Made by a program: the position numbers and the translations under genes
The notes under the pieces: model-generated
Seen by the model: the letters and a program-made list of their open reading frames with translations, nothing else
Told to the model about the DNA's origin: nothing
Database searches by the model: none
NCBI GenBank assembly: GCA_964389575.1
Contig: CAYMFF010000004.1
Location: 1-64,000, forward strand
Direction of reading: 5' to 3'
From: JAGNRR01 sp964389575
GTDB lineage: Bacteria > Bacteroidota > Bacteroidia > Chitinophagales > Chitinophagaceae
Length of the DNA: 64,000 bases
Part shown: one piece after another, positions 15,860 through 23,835 of the stretch
How the letters are laid out: every line of letters starts with the position of its first letter
How positions within the stretch are numbered: position 1 is the first letter of the stretch

Positions 15860-16734
15860 ACCACTTTTTTACGCACCAATTTTCGGGGTAGCAATCCATA
15901 CTTCGGCGCTAATAAGAAGCAAACTGAAAATAAAACACCCAGCATGGCCGTCATAGAACCCGGAATAGAACTATCGAGCCACTGAGCTAATGCATATCCC
16001 AATACCGAAGATAAAACTCCAATAATAACCGCCAGAAATAGCATCTGAATTAAATCATCTGTCAATAAATAAGCGGAAGCCGCGGGAACAACTAAAAATG
16101 CCACTACCAAAATAGCACCAACCGATTCAAAAGAAACGACCGTTACTAAGGAGACCAAGGTCATCAATGCATAATGCCAAACCACAGTGGAAATCCCTAC
16201 CGAAACAGCATAAAAAGGATCAAAAGTGGTTATTAAAAATCCTTTGTAGCCTATAAATAAAGCCACAACTACAATCAGTAAAACAAAAAACAAAATCCAA
16301 ATTTTACGAGGTACAATATCTAAAAAAGTCCCAGTAACCAATTGATCTAACGGAATAAATAGAATTTCTCCATGCAACACACAATCAGCATCTAAATCCA
16401 TTTTATCTGCGAATACGGTTAGCATAATAATTCCAACGGCAAACAAAAAAGTAAATACCAATCCAATAGCAGCATCATTTTGCATTTTAGCCTTTTTACT
16501 AATAAACTCTATTAAAAAAGTAGTCAATACACCAACCAAGGCCGCGCCAATAAGCATAGGCAAGGAACTTCTTGAACCGCTTATGAGAAAAGCAATTACG
16601 ATACCTGGCAAAACAGCATGCGAAATAGCATCTCCAATCATTGACATTTTTCGAAGCACTAAAAAACAACCCAACAAAGCACATGAACTTGCAACCAAAA
16701 CACCTGTGACAATAATCCAAAAAGAATAACTCAT
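15856..16734 (-). CDS. Metal (Mn/Zn) ABC transporter permease, TroD-like
   Basis: A 292-residue membrane protein of the ABC-3 (zinc/manganese chelate) permease family, with about eight helices. The N-terminus LGCFLVLRKMSMIGDAISHAVLPGI is the conserved ABC-3 segment, and the MSMIGDAISH loop probably contacts the ATPase. It is the last gene of a four-gene minus-strand operon (binding protein, ATPase, permease-repressor, permease) and overlaps the preceding permease by an ATGA. With the other permease it would form the heterodimeric channel that brings divalent metal into the cytoplasm. Length is normal. Confidence 0.92.
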   Translation of the reverse strand: MSYSFWIIVTGVLVASSCALLGCFLVLRKMSMIGDAISHAVLPGIVIAFLISGSRSSLPMLIGAALVGVLTTFLIEFISKKAKMQNDAAIGLVFTFLFAVGIIMLTVFADKMDLDADCVLHGEILFIPLDQLVTGTFLDIVPRKIWILFFVLLIVVVALFIGYKGFLITTFDPFYAVSVGISTVVWHYALMTLVSLVTVVSFESVGAILVVAFLVVPAASAYLLTDDLIQMLFLAVIIGVLSSVLGYALAQWLDSSIPGSMTAMLGVLFSVCFLLAPKYGLLPRKLVRKKVV

Positions 16735-18035
16735 GAGGCAACTGTTTTAGCGTATGGAATGGGTTTATCATGCGGATCCGTTTCTGGGAAGCCTAACTCC
16801 TCTTCTAACATAGCCTCCAACTCTGGCGTAAAAAAATGTTCCAAACTTTCAGCTCCTTCATGCACATGATCAGCAGGAATTCGTAGAAATTTACTCATAT
16901 ACATTTCCCACAATCTGTGTAATTTAGCAATCCGCTTTGACTCATGCATTCCATCTTCAGTCAGGAACCAAGTACCGTCTTGCTCAGACACTAATCCGCC
17001 GCGACATAATCTTTTTAGGCTCGCTCTCATTTTGCTTTCTTCAAAATATCTACGTTCTTGCAAAGCAGTAATTTTCCTTTTGGCAAATGGATTATTTTCT
17101 TGTTCACTGAGATGAAAAAATATCTTCAAAATATTTTCATCCATGGTATTCTGAGTTTTTCTTTTTTTACTTAACCATTTAAAAAAGAAGCCACGTTCAG
17201 GAGCGAAGGTCATAGAAATAAAAGCAATAAAAGTAATTGCAATAATAATCCATGGACCCGTTGGCATTTTGGGTGCGGTATAAGAAATGTAGCTTCCAAA
17301 CAAACCAGCGAAGGCTCCAAAAGCTGCTGCCAAAATAATCAAAACAGATAATTTATTCGTCCAATATCTTGCAGCGGCAGCTGGCGTAATCAACATAGCT
17401 GCCATAAGCACCACGCCCACAGCTTGAATTCCTACAGCAATAGCAATTACTGTAAGCGTTGATAAAATAAATTCTATAGAACGTACTGGCAGACCAAGCG
17501 CAGAAGCATATTCGGCATCAAAACTAAGAACAGTAAATTCTTTGAACAATAACCAAACGGCCACTACCAAAACCACACAAACTATCGCCAACAAAATGAC
17601 ATCGTTTCCAACCAAAGCTGCCGCTTGACCGAACAAGAAATGATCAATACCAGACTGAGCTGCATTGCCTGTTGATTGAATATAACTCAAAAGCATAATT
17701 CCAATTCCAAAAAAAACTGTTAGCACAATGGCAATAGCCGCATCCGCTTTTATGCGAGATTTTTTACTAATAAAATCTATACTCACTATACTCATCCAAC
17801 CGCTTAAAAAAGCACCTAATAACAAAACCAATGGATGGCGCATTTGAGAAAAAATAAACGCCAAACAAATTCCAGGTAAAACAGCATGCGCCACCGCATC
17901 GCCCACCAAAGATTTTTTACGCAGAAAAGTAAAGGTCCCTACTACAGCAGTACTGGCACCTAAAAGCATAACACCCAATACGACATAACGCACATTGGCA
18001 TTTGACAAACTCAGAAATTCAATGAGTTCTTTCAT
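16731..18035 (-). CDS. Metal ABC transporter permease fused to DtxR/MntR-type repressor domain
   Basis: A 434-residue fusion. Residues 1 to about 285 are an ABC-3 permease (FTFLRKKSLVGDAVAHAVLPG, about eight helices). Residues 298-434 form a cytoplasmic DtxR/MntR-like module: a winged helix (ENILKIFFHL...ESKMRASLKRLCRGGLV...WFLTEDG), then the dimerisation helices with H373 and HEGAESLEH. There E396, E399 and H400 match the MntR metal ligands. The residue that is cysteine in iron-sensing DtxR is glutamate here, as in manganese-sensing MntR. No separate regulator gene lies in the operon. The module may act as a membrane-tethered repressor or as a metal-sensing gate; this is inference. It overlaps both neighbours by 4 bases or less. 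Confidence 0.9.
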   Translation of the reverse strand: MKELIEFLSLSNANVRYVVLGVMLLGASTAVVGTFTFLRKKSLVGDAVAHAVLPGICLAFIFSQMRHPLVLLLGAFLSGWMSIVSIDFISKKSRIKADAAIAIVLTVFFGIGIMLLSYIQSTGNAAQSGIDHFLFGQAAALVGNDVILLAIVCVVLVVAVWLLFKEFTVLSFDAEYASALGLPVRSIEFILSTLTVIAIAVGIQAVGVVLMAAMLITPAAAARYWTNKLSVLIILAAAFGAFAGLFGSYISYTAPKMPTGPWIIIAITFIAFISMTFAPERGFFFKWLSKKRKTQNTMDENILKIFFHLSEQENNPFAKRKITALQERRYFEESKMRASLKRLCRGGLVSEQDGTWFLTEDGMHESKRIAKLHRLWEMYMSKFLRIPADHVHEGAESLEHFFTPELEAMLEEELGFPETDPHDKPIPYAKTVAS

Positions 18036-18820
18036 TAGCCTTTTATTGGAAATTCTTTTTGTCGGATAAAATTAGAAAGACTGTCTAACAAGGTCAATTT
18101 ACCGCCATAAGTTTCTTGCAACAATTTAGTTGTAAAAATCTCTTCTTTGGGACCACTAGCGATTAATCGCATATTTAATAATATCACCCAATCAAAATAT
18201 TCATAAGCCGATTGTAAATCATGATGGACCACCATAATCGTTTTTTCTTCGGCTCGCATTTCTTGTAATAGATTTAAAATTGAACTTTCAGCGGAGGCAT
18301 CCACACCTGCAAAAGGCTCATCCATTAAATATAAATTGGCTTGTTGTGCTAGCGAACGGGCAATAAAAACGCGCTGTTGCTGGCCACCAGATAGTTGAGC
18401 TATTTGCCGTTTAGCATAATCTTGCATGTTCACCTTTGCTAAGCTAGCCATTGCAATTTCTTTGTCTTCTTTTGTTATTCGTTTAAAGAGCCCTCTTCTA
18501 CCGTAACGACCCATGAGCACTACATCCAAGACACTTGCCGGAAAATCCCAATCAACCGATTCTCGTTGAGGCACATAGCTTATTTGCTCACGAACTTCAT
18601 CTACATCTTTATCAAATACTTTTACATAACCACTTTGCTTATCTACTAATCCCATTACAGATTTTAGCATAGTAGATTTACCTGCTCCGTTTGGTCCAAT
18701 AATACCAACTAACTTTCCTTTAGGAATACTAAAATCTACATTCCAAAGCACAGGATTTTTATCATAGCTTACGGTTAAATCATGAACTTCTAAAACAGGA
18801 TTTTCTACTTGAACGATCAT
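18035..18820 (-). CDS. Metal (Mn/Zn) ABC transporter ATP-binding protein, TroB-like
   Basis: A 261-residue ABC ATPase that powers the metal importer. Walker A is GPNGAGKST in the first 50 residues, the Q-loop is YVPQRESVDWDFP (the PQR...D pattern of metal-type ATPases), the ABC signature is LSGGQQQR, and Walker B is LYLMDEPFAG, followed by the H-loop VVHHDL. It starts 78 bases after the binding-protein gene and its last base overlaps the start of the fused permease (TAATG arrangement), so translation is probably coupled. The intergenic stretch upstream contains short degenerate AGTTTTTA repeats. Confidence 0.95.
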   Translation of the reverse strand: MIVQVENPVLEVHDLTVSYDKNPVLWNVDFSIPKGKLVGIIGPNGAGKSTMLKSVMGLVDKQSGYVKVFDKDVDEVREQISYVPQRESVDWDFPASVLDVVLMGRYGRRGLFKRITKEDKEIAMASLAKVNMQDYAKRQIAQLSGGQQQRVFIARSLAQQANLYLMDEPFAGVDASAESSILNLLQEMRAEEKTIMVVHHDLQSAYEYFDWVILLNMRLIASGPKEEIFTTKLLQETYGGKLTLLDSLSNFIRQKEFPIKG

Positions 18821-18898
18821 TTTTTTAGTTATGAGTTTTTAATTTTAAGTTTTTAGTTTCGATTTGAATTAATGAGCGCACTTTTCACTTAAAACAAA

Positions 18899-19825
18899 TT
18901 ACTTCAGCGCATTCACAATCGCATTCGTATTATGCTCTATCATGCCTATATAAGTTCCTTCCGGTGTATCATCCGCACCCATAGCATCGGAGAAAAGTGT
19001 GCCACCGATTTTTACATCCCAGCCTTTCTTTTTACAACCTTCTATTACCGCTTTTAAGTTTCTTTCGTTTACTGAAGACTCTACAAAAACGGCCTTTACT
19101 TTTCGTTTGATAATTAAATCTACCATTTCAGTAATGTCTTTAATTCCTATTTCACTTACGGTGGATATTCCTTGTAAACCCTGAACTTCTATATCATATG
19201 TTTTCCCGTAATAGTTGAAGGCGTCGTGTGAGGTGATTAGCAAGCGTTGTACTTTAGGGATTGTTGATATATTCTTAGTGACATAAATGTGCCTCTTTTC
19301 TAGGAAGCCTCCAAAATATCTATTTGAATTGCTCTCAAATAATTCCCTGTGATCCGGTAATTCTTTTGATACCGTTTCTAAAATTGGACTTTCTATCATT
19401 GACCAGAGAGAAACACTATGCCAAACATGAGGATCATAAATAATCTCTTCGCCTTGGTCGCTAGAGATTATCAATTCTTCTCGGGGAATATCTTTAGTAA
19501 CAGCCACCACGGTTTTTTTCTTGGCAAACTTTTCAAAAACATCTTGCATTTTACCTTCTAGATGCAGGCCATTATAAAAAATAATATCAGCGTCGGTTAG
19601 TTTTTTTAAATCACCTTGCGTGGCTTTGTAGTAATGTGGATCTACGCCTGGTCCCATTAAGCTAACAACTTCTGCTTTGTCGCCCGCAATATTTCTAACC
19701 GCATCGGCTATCATTTGAGTGGTGGTTACGATATAAAGTTTGCCATCATCTCGATGACTCTTAGTTTGGTCACAAGAGCCAAATAGCAAGCAGGTTGCTA
19801 TAAAAAATAAAATTGTTCTTTTCAT
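18899..19825 (-). CDS. Metal ABC transporter substrate-binding lipoprotein, TroA/ZnuA-like
   Basis: A 308-residue cluster A-I solute-binding protein. The N-terminus ends in LLFGSC, a lipobox that anchors the mature protein through C18. Four metal ligands typical of TroA are visible: H64 (GVDPHYYKATQ), H133 (DPHVWHS), H200 (ITSHDAFNYYG) and D280 (GTLFSDAMG). The third being histidine groups it with TroA/ZnuA, which can take zinc and manganese, not with the glutamate type (PsaA). It is the first gene of the four-gene import operon. The promoter and a palindromic operator lie directly upstream. Confidence 0.93.
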   Translation of the reverse strand: MKRTILFFIATCLLFGSCDQTKSHRDDGKLYIVTTTQMIADAVRNIAGDKAEVVSLMGPGVDPHYYKATQGDLKKLTDADIIFYNGLHLEGKMQDVFEKFAKKKTVVAVTKDIPREELIISSDQGEEIIYDPHVWHSVSLWSMIESPILETVSKELPDHRELFESNSNRYFGGFLEKRHIYVTKNISTIPKVQRLLITSHDAFNYYGKTYDIEVQGLQGISTVSEIGIKDITEMVDLIIKRKVKAVFVESSVNERNLKAVIEGCKKKGWDVKIGGTLFSDAMGADDTPEGTYIGMIEHNTNAIVNALK

Positions 19826-19832
19826 CTTATAT

Positions 19833-19856
19833 AATTGTTAGACTAGACTAACAATT
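19833..19856. promoter_or_regulatory. Palindromic operator, probable MntR/DtxR-type metal-responsive site
   Basis: Two perfect 9-base arms, AATTGTTAG (19833-19841) and CTAACAATT (19848-19856), flank a 6-base centre ACTAGA. The inner TTAG...CTAA core resembles the TTAGgctagGCTAA class of boxes bound by DtxR/MntR-type repressors. It lies 7 bases before the ATG of the TroA-like gene and one base downstream of its -7 element, so bound protein would cover the transcription start. Binding by the repressor domain encoded in the same operon is inferred. Confidence 0.72.
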
Positions 19857-19857
19857 A

Positions 19858-19865
19858 CAAATATA
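19858..19865 (-). promoter_or_regulatory. Bacteroidota -7 promoter element (TATATTTG) of the metal importer operon
   Basis: The minus strand reads TATATTTG, a perfect TAnnTTTG, immediately upstream of the palindromic operator. No good -33 TTG was found, which would fit a regulated promoter. Confidence 0.55.
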
Positions 19866-19921
19866 AAGCATTTCCAAGAAAATAGAACTAGATTAAATGT
19901 TGATTGTAAATTCGCAAATCT

Positions 19922-20917
19922 ATGAGCAAAGAAGTCGTTGTAAGTGGCATCAGAAGTACAGGTTACCTTCATTTGGGTAATTATTTTGGTGCCATTCAGA
20001 ATTATGTAAAAATGCAGAATGATTACAATTGTTACTTTTTTGTAGCAGATTATCATGCGCTCACAACTCATCCAGACCCCAAAGAATTAAAACCCAATGT
20101 TTATCGAGTCATCGCCGAGAATATTGCCAGCGGGCTAGATCCTGAGAAAGTGGCACTTTACGTTCAAAGCGACATTCCTGAAATTCCTGAGTTGTATTTA
20201 ATGCTGAATATGTTGGCGTATAAAGGCGAATTAGAGAAAACAGCTTCTTTTAAAGACAAGGCGCGGAACCAACCGGACAATATTAATGCTGGACTACTTA
20301 CCTATCCGAGTCTAATGGCAGCAGATATTATTATCCATCGGGCGCATAAAGTTCCTGTTGGAAAGGATCAAGAGCAACATTTAGAAATGACCCGAAATTT
20401 CGCTGGACGGTTTAATCATCGTTATGGCGAACTTTTCCCTGAACCAACTGCATTTAACTTTGGCGAACAGCTTATCAAAATACCAAGCTTAGACGGGAAG
20501 GGCAAAATGAGTAAAAGTGAAAATGAAAATGCTACTATTTATCTCGCTGACAATGACGATAATATTCGCAAAAAGATTATGAAAGCAAAAACAGATGGCG
20601 GTCCAACAGAGCCAAATTCTGAAATGCCAGATTATATTGAAAATATTTTCTTATTAATGAAATTAGTGAGCGAAGAAAACCACTACAATAAATTCGTAGC
20701 AGATTTTAATAATTGTGAGATTCGATACGGTGATATGAAAAAACAACTGGCTGAAGACATGATAAATTTTGTCAGCCCAATTCGAAAGAAAGCGCAAAAT
20801 CTTCAGGAAGATATCCCAAGCTTGCAAAAAATCATGAAAGAAGGAAAAGACAAAGCACGTGCTAGTGCGAGTGAAACCCTTACTGCAGCTAGAAAATTAA
20901 TTGGAATAAATTATTAA
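19922..20917 (+). CDS. trpS: Tryptophan--tRNA ligase
   Basis: A 331-residue class I aminoacyl-tRNA synthetase that charges tRNA-Trp. The HIGH-type motif appears as GYLHLGNYFGA near residues 14-24, and the KMSKS loop is explicit in GKMSKSEN near residue 196. GIRSTGYLHLGN is the usual TrpRS N-terminus. Length is normal for the bacterial homodimeric enzyme. The start ATG lies 96 bases from the divergent metal-importer gene. An imperfect -7 element (TAAATTCG) precedes it. No T-box or attenuation leader is visible. Confidence 0.96.
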   Translation: MSKEVVVSGIRSTGYLHLGNYFGAIQNYVKMQNDYNCYFFVADYHALTTHPDPKELKPNVYRVIAENIASGLDPEKVALYVQSDIPEIPELYLMLNMLAYKGELEKTASFKDKARNQPDNINAGLLTYPSLMAADIIIHRAHKVPVGKDQEQHLEMTRNFAGRFNHRYGELFPEPTAFNFGEQLIKIPSLDGKGKMSKSENENATIYLADNDDNIRKKIMKAKTDGGPTEPNSEMPDYIENIFLLMKLVSEENHYNKFVADFNNCEIRYGDMKKQLAEDMINFVSPIRKKAQNLQEDIPSLQKIMKEGKDKARASASETLTAARKLIGINY

Positions 20918-20963
20918 TGCCACTCGCTTTTTAAATATTATTGACTAGATTAGCGCTGAATTT

Positions 20964-21602
20964 ATGGCGAAGAAGAAAAAGAAAATCAAACACGTTGCAA
21001 TAGCCGGAAACATTGGTGCTGGAAAGACAACGCTTACTAAAATATTAGCAAAGCATTTCAATTGGTCACCCAATTATGAAGATGTAGAAAACAATCCGTA
21101 TTTGGATGACTTCTACAAGGACATGCCCCGTTGGAGTTTCAACTTGCAGGTTTTCTTTTTAAATAGTCGTTTAAAACAATTGGTGGATATTCAAAATGGA
21201 GACCAAGTGGTTATTCAAGACAGAACCATTTATGAAGACGCCAACATCTTTGCTCCCAATCTTCATGAAATGGGTCTTATGAGCAAACGTGACTTTGAGA
21301 ATTACAGCAACTTCTTTGATACCTTAAAGTCTATGGTCAATCCGCCAGACTTATTAATTTATCTTCGAGCTAGTGTACCTGCTTTGGTTGGTCAAATTCA
21401 AAAACGTGGCCGAGAATATGAAGAGAACATCCGTCTGGATTACTTAAAACGACTCAACGAATACTACAATAATTGGATTGACAAATACCAAGATGGCAAG
21501 TTGCTAATTATTGATATTGACAAAATCAACTTTGCTGAGAATAAAGAGGATACTGCTAAAGTCATAAACATGGTGAATGCAGAGGTGAACGGCCTTTTCT
21601 AA
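20964..21602 (+). CDS. Deoxynucleoside kinase (deoxyadenosine/deoxyguanosine kinase family)
   Basis: A 212-residue P-loop kinase for deoxynucleoside salvage. The P-loop is GNIGAGKTTL near residues 16-25. Other family marks are YEDVENNPYLDDFY (substrate-pocket glutamate), VIQDRTIYEDANIF (the DRS/DRT catalytic motif) and the lid segment KRGREYEENIRLDYL. It transfers phosphate from a nucleoside triphosphate to deoxyadenosine, deoxyguanosine or similar. It follows trpS by 46 bases. The basic N-terminal run AKKKKKIK precedes the fold and is common in this family in Bacteroidota. Confidence 0.9.
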   Translation: MAKKKKKIKHVAIAGNIGAGKTTLTKILAKHFNWSPNYEDVENNPYLDDFYKDMPRWSFNLQVFFLNSRLKQLVDIQNGDQVVIQDRTIYEDANIFAPNLHEMGLMSKRDFENYSNFFDTLKSMVNPPDLLIYLRASVPALVGQIQKRGREYEENIRLDYLKRLNEYYNNWIDKYQDGKLLIIDIDKINFAENKEDTAKVINMVNAEVNGLF

Positions 21603-21639
21603 GGTGGCACAGAACTTGCACCTATTAGTTATATAGCGT

Positions 21640-22668
21640 ATGAAAAAAAAATCTTTACTATCTAGTTTTATCCTTATTGTTGGACTGAGTATTTACATGA
21701 CTATCAACACATCATATAGCGGTGTGATGGGTGGAACATTTAATTCTTATTCAAACACGGCCTGTACCACTTGTCACGGGACTAGTGCTCCAACGACGAG
21801 CATTGCCGTAAATGGCTTACCTGCTAATTATAACAATGGTCAATCTTATCCATTGAGTGTTACAATTACTAATGCCGCAAAGGTGATTGCTGGTTTTCAA
21901 ATTCGCTCTAACATTGGAACCATTACTACAACAGATCCAGGTATAAACGTTTATAGCGATAACAGAAGTGCTGGACATAATTCGCCTAAAGGAATGACAG
22001 CTGGTGTTGCCACCTTTAATGTGATATGGACAGCTCCTGCAACAGGAAGTACCATAGCGAATTTTGGTGCTCAAGGAATTGGAGCGAATGGAAACGGTGG
22101 TGCTGGTGGAGATAGTGGTGATTTTATTACAATCAGTAATATAGCCTTGCCGGTGAGATTCGTACACTTTTCTGCCAAAGCTGAAAATGGAGTTATCAAA
22201 CTATTCTTTGAGACACAAGATGAAAAAAATATAAAAAAATATTTATTAGAACGAAAATCTGAAAACAATGGTTTCAGAACGATTCAAGAAATTGCACCAA
22301 AGGGTAATGGCCAATATGAATTAGTTGATCAAACTATAGAACCCAATAAGAACTATCTCTACAGAATAGTAGAGGAAGATTTAGAAGGCCAAAAAACCTA
22401 TTCTAAAGTTATTAGTGCACAAATCAATATTAATAATGATTTAGCCATATACCCAACCATTGTGAAGAATAATATCCTTCATATTAAAGGGCTCAATACA
22501 AAATTAAATCCCAACTTAATTCTTTATAGCATTACAGGTAATCCGGTACTAACCACTGAGGCTCATGCTAATATCTCTCTTTCGAACACGATCGCTAAAG
22601 GACTTTACATTGCACATATAAGAGTTGATGACCAAATATTATTGACTCAAAAGCTTAGTATTCAATAG
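21640..22668 (+). CDS. Secreted choice-of-anchor V protein with CxxCH motif and T9SS sorting tail
   Basis: A 342-residue exported protein. It has an N-terminal signal (LLSSFILIVGLSIYMTINTS) and then C42-T-T-C45-H46, a CxxCH motif of the type that attaches c-type heme. A Reeler/choice-of-anchor-V-like beta domain follows (AKVIAGFQIRSNIGT, SAGHNSPKGMTAG). The C-terminal third has a fibronectin-like stretch and then a type IX secretion sorting domain (LAIYPTIVKNNILHIKG to QKLSIQ), so it is expected on the cell surface or outside the cell. Whether heme is bound is untested. A diverged paralogue follows 107 bases downstream. Confidence 0.82.
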   Translation: MKKKSLLSSFILIVGLSIYMTINTSYSGVMGGTFNSYSNTACTTCHGTSAPTTSIAVNGLPANYNNGQSYPLSVTITNAAKVIAGFQIRSNIGTITTTDPGINVYSDNRSAGHNSPKGMTAGVATFNVIWTAPATGSTIANFGAQGIGANGNGGAGGDSGDFITISNIALPVRFVHFSAKAENGVIKLFFETQDEKNIKKYLLERKSENNGFRTIQEIAPKGNGQYELVDQTIEPNKNYLYRIVEEDLEGQKTYSKVISAQININNDLAIYPTIVKNNILHIKGLNTKLNPNLILYSITGNPVLTTEAHANISLSNTIAKGLYIAHIRVDDQILLTQKLSIQ

Positions 22669-22775
22669 ATAAATCAATAGAAACTTTACTTTGTAACCTT
22701 CGTTGAAAACAAAGCCTACATTTTGATTTAAATAATACGTACCTTTAAGGTAATACAAACTATAAAACTTTATCT

Positions 22776-23774
22776 ATGAAACAAAAATCTTTACTTACAA
22801 CTTTATTATTAATCATTGGTTTAGGGTCTTATACGGTTCTAAACACCTCCTACAGCTCTGGCTTTACAAGTTACACTAACAATTGTGGTTGCCATGGAGG
22901 TGCAAACTCAGCTACTTCTGTAGTAATTAATGCACCTACATTTTATAATCCAGGTCAAACTTATCCTGTTACCGTAACGGTTACGAATGCTATGCTAAAC
23001 CTGGCTGGTTTTCAAGTTCAAACTAGTATCGGAACACTGAGTACAACAGATCCCGACGTAACCATTCAAAGTGGTAATATGAGTGCTGGGCATAACAAAC
23101 GAAAATCTATGGTAGGAAACACGGCGACCTTTAGCCTGATGTGGACTGCACCAACTCCTGGCGGAACGGCCGCAACATTTAATGCCGTAGGAAATGCCGT
23201 TAATGGTGGAGGAACCGGTGGTGACATGTGGAACGCTGCAGCTTCTACTAATACAGCATTGCCTATTAATTTCAAAAATGTTTCAGCCAAACAAATGGAA
23301 TCGCATATTCTGGTTCAATTCTATACGAACGATGAGTTTAACGTAAAAAGCTTTGAAATAGAAAAAAGTATTGATGGAGTAGAATTTTCTACCGTTACTA
23401 GCCTTACTCCTAAAGGCAATGGCTTATATCAATACCGAGATCATGAAGTTACAAATGAAGCATATTATTACCGCATTAAGGAATTGACAAACAACAATGA
23501 ATTTTATTATTCCAATGTGGTTAAAACAATTGTAACTACGTCCAATGAAATTGCTATATATCCAACCCTAATTGAAGGAAATCAGATTACAATTTCCAAT
23601 TTAGCTAAGGACAAGAATATTGAACTAGCACTTTACGATTTCTTAGGAAGAAAAGTACATGAATCAAGAATCAAAAATAGTAGCCATACATTACCTAGCT
23701 TAAATGGCAACTTTATTGCTGTTTTAACCGAAAACGGTACTGTGCTAAAAGTTCAGAAACTTACGATTCAATAA
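22776..23774 (+). CDS. Secreted choice-of-anchor V paralogue with CGCH in place of CxxCH, T9SS sorting tail
   Basis: A 332-residue tandem paralogue of the preceding gene with the same order: signal segment (LLTTLLLIIGLGSYTVLNTS), cysteine motif, anchor-V beta domain (MLNLAGFQVQTSIGT, SAGHNKRKSM) and C-terminal T9SS sorting region (IAIYPTLIEGNQITISN to QKLTIQ). The cysteine motif is C37-G38-C39-H40, one residue shorter between the cysteines than the CxxCH of its neighbour, so normal c-type heme attachment would not be expected. The two genes share about the same length and N-terminal residues and probably arose by duplication. A strong terminator lies 20 bases past the stop. Confidence 0.8.
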   Translation: MKQKSLLTTLLLIIGLGSYTVLNTSYSSGFTSYTNNCGCHGGANSATSVVINAPTFYNPGQTYPVTVTVTNAMLNLAGFQVQTSIGTLSTTDPDVTIQSGNMSAGHNKRKSMVGNTATFSLMWTAPTPGGTAATFNAVGNAVNGGGTGGDMWNAAASTNTALPINFKNVSAKQMESHILVQFYTNDEFNVKSFEIEKSIDGVEFSTVTSLTPKGNGLYQYRDHEVTNEAYYYRIKELTNNNEFYYSNVVKTIVTTSNEIAIYPTLIEGNQITISNLAKDKNIELALYDFLGRKVHESRIKNSSHTLPSLNGNFIAVLTENGTVLKVQKLTIQ

Positions 23775-23794
23775 GAAACTTAAATTGAATAATA

Positions 23795-23832
23795 AAAAAG
23801 AAAAGCGTCACTCATGTGACGCTTTTCTTTTT
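23795..23832. terminator. Strong bidirectional intrinsic terminator
   Basis: A perfect 17-base-pair hairpin with a TCAT loop (arms 23795-23811 and 23816-23832), with core GCGTCAC/GTGACGC and flanking A and T tracts on both sides. It separates two convergent genes, the anchor-V paralogue and ychF, and would stop transcription from either side. Confidence 0.93.
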
Positions 23833-23835
23833 AGA

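Noticed and set aside
21817..22167. 116-residue minus-strand frame over the first anchor-V gene
   Set aside because: Serine-, threonine- and isoleucine-rich antisense translation of a conserved beta domain; no start signal.
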